Positions 37,701-56,750 of a DNA stretch of 64,000 nt are shown one piece after another. The notes beneath the pieces were generated by a model that searched no databases, was not told the DNA's origin, and was given only the letters and a program-made list of their open reading frames with translations. Origin of the DNA: Nipponacmea schrenckii. Taxonomy: Eukaryota > Mollusca > Gastropoda > Lottiidae. Both the position numbers and the translations under genes were made by a program. Each line of letters begins with the position of its first letter. Positions within the stretch are counted from its first letter, which is position 1. Location: contig JAUJPP010000007.1 of assembly GCA_030562195.1 (NCBI GenBank), forward strand, positions 22,131,769-22,195,768, written 5' to 3'.

Positions 37701-38708
37701 AAGAACTATTCTTAATGGATTTTGATTAACTTTGGCTTGAGTATTTGTTGTCTCCCAAGGATGAACCCTATTGAAAATCGAAAAATATTTAGTACAAGTT
37801 ATTGACCTTGTTTTTGAAAACACGTTCAATTTAACTCGCAAACACTCTAGAAAGAACAATTTTGAATGGATTTTGATGAAACTTGGCTTTAGTATTTGTT
37901 TTCTCGCAAGGATAAACCCTATTGAAAATCAGATAAATCGAAAAATATTTAGTGTCAGTTATTGCGCCTGTTTTCAAAAACGCTTTCAACTTTTGGCTTG
38001 TGAACACTCTAAACATTCCTTTTTGACAAAACTCGCTGAAATTGTTTAATATCAACCAAGGATGAGCCTTATTAAGAATTAAAAATATCAAAATATTATT
38101 AAGGGTGAACCCTATTGCAAATCATAAAAATACCGAAAAATATTTAATGAGTTGTTATTAGGTACAATTCTTGACAGTTTTTAATGAAACTAGAGACCCT
38201 AGAATAAAATAGGTTGGTAGGTTGAATAATTCATTCCACTTATTGTAACCTTACTGAAAAGTTTTTATTTGAAATAAATGCTGCCAGTGGGCGTATATTA
38301 CCTTGCCTGGCAAGCTATCTTATATTATTTCTTTGTAGTTATGGACTAACGATAATGTCCATAATCAAGTAGTTAAACAGATTCCTATGTCCAGGTAATT
38401 ATTTATAGACCTTTTAATTATTTATTAGTGCATTGAAAAATCCTGCCTTATTTAGAAAATCTATCTTTTGGTCATGGCACCTGACAAGTTCAAGTGATGA
38501 ATATATATACTTTTTTTGACCAAGTTTAATGAATAGGTTTTAATATGATATTGGCCAGTGTCAGTGTCACTTATAATGACGTACCTTTTGTAGGATGGGA
38601 GATCCCGAAGATTGTGCTGGAACAGTTTCTTTCTTAGCATCAGATGATTCTAAATATATTACTGGTGAAACAATTCTGGTTACTGGTGGAATGACAGCTA
38701 GGCTATAA
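28798..38708 (+). CDS. DHRS4: DHRS4-like peroxisomal NADPH-dependent carbonyl reductase (SDR)
   Basis: Classical short-chain dehydrogenase/reductase; DHRS4 reduces retinal and other carbonyls with NADPH in peroxisomes. Nine exons chain in phase: 28798-28859, 29231-29408, 29691-29768, 33039-33062, 33444-33514, 33792-33843, 34048-34182, 38339-38394, 38594-38708; 256 residues, a normal length. Visible motifs: the cofactor loop TASTEGIG (16-23), with the basic SSRKEA after strand 2 that fits NADPH. Then NAAVNP (NNAG-like, typical of DHRS4), catalytic Ser in [12 protein letters not shown] (Tyr and Lys), APGIIKT and GETILVTGG. The protein ends in Ala-Arg-Leu, a variant of the C-terminal SRL/SKL peroxisomal signal (PTS1). 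The 24-base exon 4 (VKEEQWDK) is a micro-exon. Introns 3 and 7 are swollen to about 3.3 and 4.2 kb by transposable elements; the other introns are 0.2-0.4 kb. Confidence 0.95.
29783..32755 (+). mobile_element. Hairpin-ended non-autonomous element in DHRS4 intron 3, interrupted by a hAT
   Basis: The right end carries a perfect 25-base hairpin, GCAGTGCGTTC-GAT-GAACGCACTGC (32723-32747). The same GCAGTGCG word stands near the left end (29810-29817), so the ends can pair. Inside are two related blocks, 30085-30330 and 31945-32160. They share AAGGTCACCAAAGGTCAAGG and the words AAATCAAAATTCAAAAATCGG and CCCAAATATGA. There is no coding capacity. A sub-terminal inverted repeat, a 3' hairpin and internal repeats are what Helentron-derived non-autonomous elements show. 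Exact ends are uncertain, and no target duplication is evident. The 1.4 kb hAT element at 30489-31866 was inserted into it later. Confidence 0.6.
30489..31866. mobile_element. Non-autonomous hAT transposon with perfect 8-bp target duplication
   Basis: The left end is CAGGGGCGTAGC and the right end, reversed, CAGGAGCGTAGC: a 12-base terminal inverted repeat with one mismatch. TCGGTAAT stands immediately outside both ends (30481-30488 and 31867-31874), a perfect 8-base duplication as made by hAT transposases. The interior has no transposase. It is built of many GTCGGTAAAAC / GCGGAATCGGTCG words from about 30540 to 31850, and a near-duplicate block of about 180 bases (31205-31385 and 31390-31560). 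A C run sits near 31380. The word TAGATACACCCCTG at 31652-31665 looks like another hAT-type end, so a further nested copy is possible. Confidence 0.85.
34488..38321 (+). repeat. TATACGCCC-family repeat, copy E, two head-to-tail units (DHRS4 intron 7)
   Basis: The largest copy. Heads begin at 34488 and 36325, 1837 bases apart, each with TATACGCCCACATGAAATG followed by GGCGTATATTGTCGTCACC and CCGTCC repeats. After each head come about eleven ~157-base monomers with GTAAACACTCTA, TTTTGATGAAACTTGG, AAGGATGAACCCTATTGAAA and GAGTTATTGCCCTTG. The two units match monomer by monomer, so one is a duplicate of the other. A single tail closes the array: AATGCTGCCAGTGGGCGTAT, then CCTTGCCTGGCAAGCTATCTT, ending 17 bases before DHRS4 exon 8. 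Same orientation as DHRS4. All longer open frames here are repeat artefacts. Confidence 0.93.
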
Positions 38709-39139
38709 TCACATTTAATTATTTACAAACTGCTCATAAATCAAACATGAAATTTAAAGATCATTATATATAAATGAGTTTTATTAAGAATTAATAATGG
38801 AAATGAAAGTTATCAACTAAGATTTTATTGAGAAATATCAGAAGAATTGTAACTGTTAGCTATTAATGCAAGGTTAAGTAAGGTGGAGCTAGGATTTGTA
38901 AGTCTGTTAGGTCTATAGTAAGACAATAAGGCTATCTACTTGTCACACAAGAAAAACATGAAGTGTATTATAATTTTGTTGAAATGATTATTTTTGTTAA
39001 TAAATAATGTTCTTGTTCATTAATTGCTTGCTTATTTCTTAAGAGGGTGATGATCATAAGCCTCTTACAGATACCTTTTAAATTGGCCCCATTGAAAGTG
39101 GTGATTTGACAACTGCTGGACCAATATTTTGATATATTT

Positions 39140-39895
39140 TATACCCCCCTAATTAATGTGGGTGTATATTGTCATCGACCCTCTTGTGGACAGGATAGAG
39201 AGTTGATTTCTTGATATATTTTGTTGAAACTTGGTGTGAGTCTTTGTCATCACCCAAGGATGAACCCTATTTAAAAGCAGACCAATCAAAAATTCTTATC
39301 TATGAGTTATTGCCCTTGTTCTTTAATTCTTTTTGGACACCATAGAGAGCTGGTTTCTTCAGGGATTTTGACAAAACTTGGTGTGAGTGTTTGTTATAAT
39401 CCAAGGATGAATCCTGTTGAAAAACAGACCAATCTGGATGGATTTTCATAAAATTTGGTGTGAGTGTGAAAAAAAAAATTCTATGAGTTATTGCCCTTGT
39501 TCTTGAATCCTTTGTTGACATGATAGAGAGTTGGTTTCTGGATGGATTTTGATGAAATTTGATGTGAGTGTTTGTAATCGATCAGAGGATAAACACTATT
39601 GAAATTAAACTAATCGAAAATATTTTGTATGAGTTATTGCCCTTATTCTTCAAAACATTTATTGTGGACACAACAGAGAGCTGGTTTATAGATGAAACTT
39701 GGTATGAGTGTTTGTAATAACCTAAGAGTGAACCCTATTGAAAATCAGACCAACCGAAAATTGTATGAAATTTGATGAAACTTTGAGTGTTCCTAATTAT
39801 TTAAAAATCAGAAAATCTGTCATTTACCCAGAATTCTTGTCAACCTCCCGGAAAATTGGCTATTATAAATATGGGCGTATTACGATGGCCATCTC
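39140..39895 (+). repeat. TATACGCCC-family repeat, copy F (intergenic)
   Basis: The head is degenerate (TTTATACCCCCCTAATTAATG, then TGGGTGTATATTGTCATCG). About four monomers follow with GATAGAGAGTTGGTTTCT, AACTTGGTGTGAGTG and GAGTTATTGCCCTTGTTCTT. The core ends near AATATGGGCGTATTACGATG (39870-39890). A variant tail-like piece (AGTGGCCGTATCTTGCTTGG) stands at 40639-40658, beyond copy G, so F may once have been longer. Confidence 0.75.
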
Positions 39896-40359
39896 TATTT
39901 TTTATATTATTTAAATTTCCAAAAATTTAAATTTGATCCTATATTGCCGTCGCCCCTGTCCGTCCAGCTTGTGAAGATAATAGAGACTCCAGTTTATATC
40001 TAATTTTAATTAAATTTGTTCATTTATATGCAGATTTTGGTTTGATTTTAACAATTTTTCAATGAACGAATTTTTAGTTTATTTTAAAAGATTCAAGAAA
40101 AGACTTTAGTGTTCATTAAAATTATGTTAAAATATCTTGGACAACTTAGATGTGTGTTGCGATTTGACCAGATGCCTTAAATATACTGAAAAATAGCGAT
40201 GGTCATCTTTTACGCCCAAATCTACTACGGCAGCTAACTTGTCCAGGAGTTAGACAAGAGTTTTTGTTTATGATTCTATTACATCCTCGGGTGATTAAGA
40301 GAACAATTTTCACCACAATCCATTTAAAACCAGCAACAACAAGGAACAATACATATTAC

Positions 40360-40631
40360 TTAGGGTTCACTCAAACACTCACACCAAGCTTCATCAAAAT
40401 CCTTCATTAAACCAACTCTCTATTGTGTCCACAAAAAATGAAACATGTTTTCAAGAACAAGAGTAATAACTCATAGTAAATATTCTGCGATTGGTTTGAT
40501 TTTCAATAGAGTTTATCTTTCGTCAGAAAAGGTTTCGTCAACAATTGTGAACAGATGGACAGAGAGACAGCCAGCCAGGGGCGACGACTGGGCCCTATAT
40601 ACGCCCACATTGATTTGTGAACGTATAAAAA
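40360..40631 (-). repeat. TATACGCCC-family fragment, copy G (intergenic)
   Basis: Minus-oriented fragment. The head is at the right (TATATACGCCCACATTGATT, then TGTGAACGTATAAAAA), with one or two monomers to its left containing CTCACACCAAGCTTCATCAA. It lies between DHRS4 and CSNK2A1, both plus-strand genes, and is one of two intergenic copies that face the other way. Confidence 0.75.
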
Positions 40632-40808
40632 GTTATCTTAGTGGCCGTATCTTGCTTGGCAACCTATTGTTTTGTTTGAAAATGTTAACATGCTGGCTGG
40701 TCCAATTTGGTACGTTTTGTCACTGAAGTGTGCATCAGTACCAGACTGCCAACATAATACCTGTAATAGGTGTATATAGACTGTAATTGATAAGCTTTTT
40801 TTTTCTTC

Positions 40809-42177
40809 GCTCTTTATATCCCCAAATGAAATGTGGAACGTCATATTGCCGTCATGCATGTCAATTAGGCACATTTAATGACGGATATTTAATGTGAATT
40901 ATTAACCATGTTCTTTAAAAAACATTCACCCAAGGATGAACCCTACTGAAACTCTAAAAATCGCGAAAAACACCAAATTATGGCTATTTACCGGTGGATT
41001 GGTTTTGCCGCATTGCCCAACTCGCCGCATCGTGCCCAACTGCTTATAAAAGACCTGTATAACGAAACTAAAGGTTTCTGATAAAATCTGTAATGGCGTC
41101 ATTTGTTACACATGAAACGAAATATTGTTTAATCTGATGTCCCCTCAAGTGTCTTATTTATAATTTGGACCTGTTAGGAAAATCGAAGCTGTAATATATC
41201 TGGAATGGAAAAGAAATACCTAGCACAATTGATGATACAAATATAAATCTTTAAAACAAAACAAGTTCATAAAATAAAATTGCTTTTAACTGATAAAAGT
41301 TACGTCCCTTTACTGCGTGCCTCATGTGCTAGAAAAATGGCACATATGAGTAATATGAGTTAGTAAGTGATCAAAAATTCTAAATTTTCATATATGATGT
41401 GCCATTTAATTCGGCAGTAGCTCAACCTCCACTGGTTTCAGATAAGTCCCAGAATATCCTAGTGGATAAGACAGAGGCTGGAGTTGATTGGCTCCCTATA
41501 CCGTCGGCAGTTGGAGGCATAAACCTACAAACCTACGGTTATTTAGAAAAAATGACATATTACATATTACAGTTTCGATTTTCCTAACAGGTCCAAATTA
41601 TAAATAAAACACTTGCAGCGGGATAAAAAATAAACAAATATTTCGTTTCATGTGTAAAAAATGACGCCATTTCAGATTTTATCAGAAACTCTTAGTTTCG
41701 TTTTACAAGTCTTTTATAAGCATTGGGAACGATGCGGCGAGTTGGGCAATGTGGCAAAACGAACCCACCGTCTTTTTACCGGTACATGAATTATTACTCT
41801 TGCAATAAAACGCGTTTTATTTTAGTTCTGAAGCAGCTACAAGGCCCGATTCCATATTTTGGAGAATTTTGGATGTACCCTATTGAAAATCAAAATTGTC
41901 CAAAATATTTAGGCCTAATAATAATTATTGCCCATCTTCTTATCACATTCGATTTTTGGCATTACAAGACACAAGTCTTTACAGATTTTGACGAAACTTA
42001 TTTAAAAAATCAAAAATACCGAAAATATTTAATGTGTTTTTGCCTTTTTATAAGGTATACTCTGAGAGATTTGAATGAAATTTAGTAAAATTGTACATTA
42101 ATCACCCCAAAAAGAAGTGCTTGACAAATTCAATGCTGCCAGTGGGCGTATATTTCATTGCCTGGGAAGCTTTTTTT
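40809..42177 (+). repeat. TATACGCCC-family repeat, copy H, interrupted (intergenic)
   Basis: The head is degenerate (ATATCCCCAAATGAAATGTGG, then AACGTCATATTGCCGTCA) at 40816-40854. The short core is split by the inverted-repeat element at 40992-41770. A tail at 42130-42170 reads CAATGCTGCCAGTGGGCGTAT, then TTGCCTGGGAAGCT. The split shows that the inverted-repeat element is the younger insertion. Confidence 0.75.
40992..41770. mobile_element. Element with ~210-bp terminal inverted repeats
   Basis: The left arm (40992-41205) and right arm (41545-41770) are reverse complements over more than 200 bases with moderate divergence. Shared words include TTGCCCAACTCGCCGCATCG, TGATAAAATCTG, ACACATGAAACGAAATATT and TTTGGACCTGTTAGGAAAAT. 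The 340-base centre has no coding capacity. Flanks GCTATTTAC and TCTTTTTAC agree at 7 of 9 positions, a possible worn 9-base target duplication. Long inverted repeats plus a 9-base duplication are typical of Mutator-like elements, but no transposase is present, so the class is a guess. Confidence 0.75.
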
Positions 42178-42387
42178 AAGTGTGTAAAGTTCTCTTACTC
42201 CAGGTGTCATTAAAGTAAATTAAAGTGGCACTAACATTAATAAGATGGTGGGGACCTTGGTTTTTGAGAATAATATCAGACCCTTATCAAGTTTGGTGAT
42301 TCTTATTACACGGTTAAAGGGGAAGAACTCGTGATTTCTTAGAGTTATTGGGAAAATAGCCTCGTTACAACTTCGCGGGTGAAAGAC

Positions 42388-42400
42388 GGCCGCCATCTTG
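42388..42400. promoter_or_regulatory. Candidate YY1 site upstream of CSNK2A1
   Basis: GGCCGCCATCTTG is the reverse of CAAGATGGCGGCC, an exact match to the animal YY1 core. Such sites often sit just downstream of transcription starts of housekeeping genes. It stands in a CpG-bearing patch about 1 kb before the CSNK2A1 start codon and just inside the proposed non-coding first exon. Confidence 0.5.
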
Positions 42401-42571
42401 TTCAGGAGTGCCATATATTTTATCTGGAAATTTTATTGTGTTCTATGTATCACCAACGACTACCCTTGTCCAAATGTTACATAATCCACAAAAATTAATT
42501 CAATGTAAGGCTTATTCGCCTTACGGGTCTCTAAATGTAACTGTTTTGGAATTAAAGGACTAATTATAAAG
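42390..42571 (+). other. Probable non-coding first exon of CSNK2A1
   Basis: A strong donor (AAAG|GTATGT) ends this stretch at 42571. The next good acceptor, TTTTTTATTTCAG ending at 43289, opens a segment that runs to the start codon at 43420 with no other splice site needed. The left edge is only placed by the YY1-like site and is not certain. Vertebrate CSNK2A1 also has non-coding upstream exons. Confidence 0.45.
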
Positions 42572-43419
42572 GTATGTATCGAGTAGGAACGTATGGAAAT
42601 GCTGTCATCATTGAGGACGAAGATTTTGCTTTGTCGTCACTAGACCACTCATAAGCCATAAGAGCCTTTATTTTTTTTATAATAACATATAGATAAAAAC
42701 TCTTAGTAAGGAAGTAGGTAAGCCGTTTGTAACTGTAAAATTCTGTAAACTTTTAGGTCCAAATAATAACAACTTGAGTTCTGTTACACTAGATCTAGCC
42801 TAAGTTACAGTGTTTTGTTACGTTGTGTTTTGTAGACTAATTATCAACTTACATAGCCTTTCTGGCTTGATAATCTGATAGGCCTGTTAAGAATTTTGAG
42901 GGTTCTAAGATATTCTTTTATGTTTGAGACTATCAAAAGAATAGTGCAAGATTAATTTATTTTTTTAGTAACAAAGGGTAGCCAATAAAATCATATTCTT
43001 GTGCTATGAAAACCTGTTACCTAGCTCTAGTAAGACAATTATTAGTCCATGTTTAGACAAGAATTATGAACATAGGTAATGGCTATTCTGGGGCATAGAA
43101 TGGAGATCAGATCAGAAACCCTCTTTCGGGTTTCAACAGAAATCTGTACAAGAGTTATTTTAAGTTTTTTGGCTACATAGTTTCTGTAGGATCTGGGGTA
43201 AACCTTACGTGTTTGTTTTTTTTGCGCCCTATAGAATTAACTTCAAAAGACATTAAATTGGTATTTCATAGTTCTGTTTTTTATTTCAGAATTGATAGGT
43301 ATTTCATCGCATAAGCCTTTACAGATACCAGTATCCTGTTAATTAGGTTAAGGACACTAGTTGTCCTGAAAGGATTTGTGTTTAAGAATTCTAAATCATT
43401 GGTTATAAATCAAGTCATT

Positions 43420-52837
<9,418 letters not shown>

Positions 52838-54510
52838 TTATGGCTTAGTGTAGACCGTTAATACATCATCTACCCTGGCAAGTTGCTATTAACAACGTTT
52901 TGAGTGATTAATGACCAGAGAGATTCAGTGAATGAAGAGCTGTATTCCAAAACTTACTTGCGTATTTATCCTTTATTTTTTGTGGCATTGATATTATATT
53001 CTTCTATGGAGTACAGCATTGTCAAAATTCAGCTGATAATTGGAATGAAGCTCATATGTCTTTAGTGGTAAAGGAAGTATATATTCTGACAGTGTTTATC
53101 AAGGAGTAAATGTAGCATCCAATTAAACATGGTGAAAGAGCTCATTGACTATCATATTTTGGTGGGCTGATTATTTACCTCTCACCAACTGTGTAAACTA
53201 TTTAGGTTAAAGTAGGCATTGGGAATTCAATCTATTCTAAGGAAAATAAATGTTTTTAGTTTCTAGAGCAACAACAGATTATTTGTGTATTTTGTTAAGT
53301 TACTGACGTGTATTTACTTGTTTCTTGTTTACTAAAAAATAGAAAAACACAAACAAATTAAACATTAGGAGATTAAAAACCTGCATGAAAGCCTGGTTGA
53401 CTATTTCCCAACTGTTGCAGTCTAAATTTTCAGTTGCTTTTACTTATACCATGCTTTCATGATTGCTCTGCAGCTTTTTTTGCATGGACTAATTGAAGAA
53501 AAACAAGGTGCTATGCCCAGGGACTATCAACTTTTATTATAGAATTCTTGGTGTAATTCTGTTTAAATTTATTAAATACTTTATTTTGTCAGTTTCTGAC
53601 GAAACATTACAGTTTTGTTGTTTTTCTCTTCTTTTTTTTCCATGGATTTTCAACATAAGTGCTAACTAGTAAATATTTGTTTTGTAGAATTGAAATCTTC
53701 GGTTGTGTGTTGATATTTTAATTTTAAAATCGATTTGTTCAGTTCTACTTTATAATAAGCGGAAATTGTTGCATCATTTTTGCAACAAATAGTTTTGTAC
53801 ATCATTTTGCCTAATTGAATACTATGTATGTTTTCAAAGTCTCTAATGAAATTAAAAAATATTGGAACTAATTATATTTTATATTACTTTCAAGTAAAGG
53901 ATAATTATACGGCAGTTTTTAATATATTTAGATAGCCAGATAAATTGAAGGGTGTGACCTGTATATTTCTTGCATATACCAGTTCATAGTATCGAGAACC
54001 AGATTACCTCTCCAAGCATCAAGGTTTTTATTCAAATTAACTTACATCAGAACAGGTCCTTAATTGTTGTAGAAATTACCATATTATGCAAAATTTATAT
54101 TTCTGCTTTTGAGGAACTTTTTAGCAGAGTGTAGTATTAAGTGATCTGTTAGAATTGGTCCAGATTGTGAGGATACAGTCATGACTCTTCAACAGTTTAT
54201 TAGAACTTGGTATTGTTTCTAGTAATTTTTCTTTAGCCAGATACTTCTTCACGGTGTAGGCCATGCATAAACAGCGTCTATATATCACACCATTAACCGC
54301 CAGTAGAAGTTTAATATATGGAATTTCATGGGCGAAGTGAGAACGAAGGGATGCAGTTCGTTTAAAGCCGATTTCCAATTTCTTTCAAACTAGACTAATA
54401 ACAGTATATATCCATCAGTAGTCTTACCTGCTGTCATAACTATACATCAAAATCCCTCTATTATCTCATAAATCCACAAAATCAAGTAGTTAATTAAAAT
54501 AACGCTTAAG
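52838..54510. other. CSNK2A1 3' UTR and intergenic sequence
   Basis: The stretch after the CSNK2A1 stop is AT-rich and presumably starts with its 3' UTR. I cannot fix the cleavage site. On the minus strand 54121-54378 there is an 85-codon open frame with no ATG at its start and no acceptor that gives a longer exon chain. It resembles nothing I know, so it is not called as a gene. Confidence 0.4.
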
Positions 54511-54516
54511 CGATTT

Positions 54517-55012
54517 TCAAATTGTAGTTATAAAGGGAAGTAACTCTTACACGTGGGTTTTCCCGCTTCCTTGACCTCTACTCTGAATTTTCCTTAACAT
54601 AGTCAGACAATGTACGATATTTAAATTCATGGAAACCGAGAAAAAGCAATTCATATGATTTTGGATGAATACTCTTAACACTGACAAAATATTCAACGAA
54701 AATTTATCATAATAACATTTGTATTCACTGAAGAATGATTGCAAATGTATTTTTATTGTCGCTTTTTGAAACTTGATAAAGTGTGGGATGCATAGTTATT
54801 TGACTTATAGTCAATATAAAACACCAATATTGGCCGTAGGACGAGTGGATTCTAACGGCTATTATCCCTTTCAACGATTTAGAAAATTGTAATTATAAAG
54901 GGAAGTAAGTCTATGTGGTTTTCTCGCGTCCTTGACCTCTACTCTTTAGTCCGACAATGTGCGATATTTAAATTCACGGAAAACCGAGAAAAAACAATTT
55001 ATATGATTTTAA
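54517..55012. repeat. Direct repeat of ~140 bp, copies 365 bp apart
   Basis: The copies at about 54517-54660 and 54882-55012 share ATTATAAAGGGAAGTAA-like, CCTTGACCTCTACTCT, GACAATGT.CGATATTTAAAT and ACCGAGAAAAA. The first copy has a short extra piece (GAATTTTCCTTAACATAG). There is no coding frame. They could be two solo ends of an element or a local duplication. Confidence 0.8.
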
Positions 55013-55019
55013 ATCAGGT

Positions 55020-56260
55020 TTGGATTGGGAATTCGGGGCGTTTGCGTTTGTGTCGATTATCATGCAGCAAGGCGCACAGAGTGGTGTTTTGACAAGCCAT
55101 ATCTCAAATAGAATGACCTCTCGAAATATTTGTTGTCGTTAGACAAGATGAATCAATATGTAGTAGATGCCAAAAAATCACAATCTTATGTTAGTCCACT
55201 ATGGACCGGTGCCAGTTTGCGTCAATTAGCGTCGCTAATAAGGTGGCTCAAACTGCCTCCCGACTAGCTCGTGGTGGCCCGTTAGGCGTTAAGCCTACGG
55301 CACCAAATTTGAATGTGTCGATACGAAAATTTCCAAATGTTTGAAATTTTCGTCGCGCCACTTGCATCGAGCAATGATGAGCGCCAAGTGGCACCAAATG
55401 GCGCGAACATATCGCCCTTTGGCGCAAACAATCCGCCTATTGGGATCCACTGTAACAGAGGCGGATAGCCCACCAAAGCGCGCTAGAATTGAACCCGATC
55501 GGTGACTACCAAAAGACACTTGGTAAACCACCATTCGGTGCCACTTGCCGCCTGTAAAAGCAGGACGGCTGCAGGCCTTTCTAACACAACTTTCAAGATT
55601 CTACTCAACATCACCTCCACGTAATTTCCACAAGATTTCACACAATTTGCAACGAAGATTTCCCCCCCCCCCTCCTCAAAGGCAAGAAGCTCAAGCCAAG
55701 ATGACGACGAGGACCTGAATGATGAAGGTCTTTGCGTGGTGGCACTGGCTAGCTGGTAGAGTCTCCGCTCCAAGACCTGCCACCCCTGTCCAAGATGCTG
55801 CTCCAGACCTTCCACACCAAGCCCATTATCAAAATCCTTAGACATATCAAAATTGTAAATATGTAGTAGAGATGTTTATACAGCAGCTGGGGAGTATGGA
55901 ACGCCGTAACTGCCTTATGTTAGTATTTTTGCATTATGAGGATCTTTTTGCATTATCAGCATCATCTTTTCGTATTATCATCTTTTTCTATTATCATCTT
56001 TTTGCATTATCAGCATCATCTTTCTGCATTATCAGCATCTTTTTGTATTATCAGCATCATCTTAGGGGAGGGTCTAAATAAGTAGCCGATGGCCAGTATT
56101 TATATAGTCGGCAAGTAGCGCCAAGCGGCGGCAAGTTCACCACATGCCGAGAGGACATAAATTCAGGCCACATGGATATTTTGGATTGCCAGATAAAAGC
56201 TGCTAATTAACCAGCATAATTTTGGAAAGTGGCGCTGACTGTAAACATTACTTGACAACT
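55020..56260. other. GC-richer anonymous block with an internal minisatellite
   Basis: This block is visibly richer in G and C than its surroundings and repeats words such as GCGCCAAGTGGC, TGGCGCAAACA, GTGCCACTTGCCGCC and GGCGGCAAGTTCACC, some in opposite orientation. From 55935 to 56065 there is a minisatellite of CATTATCAGCATCATCTTTT units. A 120-codon minus frame (55483-55845) lies in it, but its translation is low in protein-like character and I do not support it. It is probably a transposable-element remnant of unknown class. Confidence 0.45.
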
Positions 56261-56354
56261 GATTTTGAGAATGGCATTCCATTGACGCTCATATCGATTT
56301 ACCTAGTATTAGTCAGTCTTTAATACAATTTTAGTTTAAGTAGTATTAACATTT

Positions 56355-56625
56355 GAAGATAGCTTGCCAGGCAAGGTATCATGTGCTCACACATCAGCAT
56401 AGTTAAATCACTTTTCCTTTTTAGCATCTATATATACAACCAAACCCTTTGATCTAAATCGTCAAATTCGAACTTCACCACCGTCTTGTCAATTCTAATG
56501 CTCACAACAAGTTTCATCAAAAACCATTGAAAATTGTAGCTTCTATATATCACCCACCCCAAATATAGAGCCAAGGGCAATAACTCAAAAAAGGTTCATC
56601 GAAAAATCTTTTAATTAACATTAAT
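56355..56625 (-). repeat. TATACGCCC-family fragment, copy L (intergenic)
   Basis: The tail palindrome is at the left (GATAGCTTGCCAGGCAAGGT at 56356-56375). Monomer sequence follows to the right (AATGCTCACAACAAGTTTCA, CATTGAAAATTGTAGCTTCT, AAGGGCAATAACTCAAAAA). The head is missing. Intergenic, minus-oriented. Confidence 0.82.
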
Positions 56626-56719
56626 CGTTAATGCAGACATCACAATCAAAAGCCACCTTCTGATTTTTTTCCTTACGTTTTTCGCACAACTCACAGATTT
56701 CAAAGATACACGAGCCATT

Positions 56720-56725
<6 letters not shown>

Positions 56726-56750
<25 letters not shown>

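Noticed and set aside
35026..38091. Many minus- and plus-strand frames of 60-137 codons in the DHRS4 intron
   Set aside because: They are translations of the ~157-base tandem monomers (the same peptide words recur, such as LSRVFTS). They exist because the monomer lacks stops in one frame, not because they encode a protein.
40809..41770. Single transposon spanning the repeat head and the inverted-repeat element
   Set aside because: The family head and monomer words resume after the right arm (41785-42177), so the inverted-repeat element is a separate, later insertion.
54121..54378. 85-codon minus-strand frame downstream of CSNK2A1
   Set aside because: It has no ATG at the start, an in-frame TGA just upstream and no usable acceptor. 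No family resemblance.
55483..55845. 120-codon minus-strand frame
   Set aside because: It has an ATG but lies in a GC-rich, repeat-worded block. The translation has low-complexity runs and no recognisable domain, so chance openness from base composition is enough.
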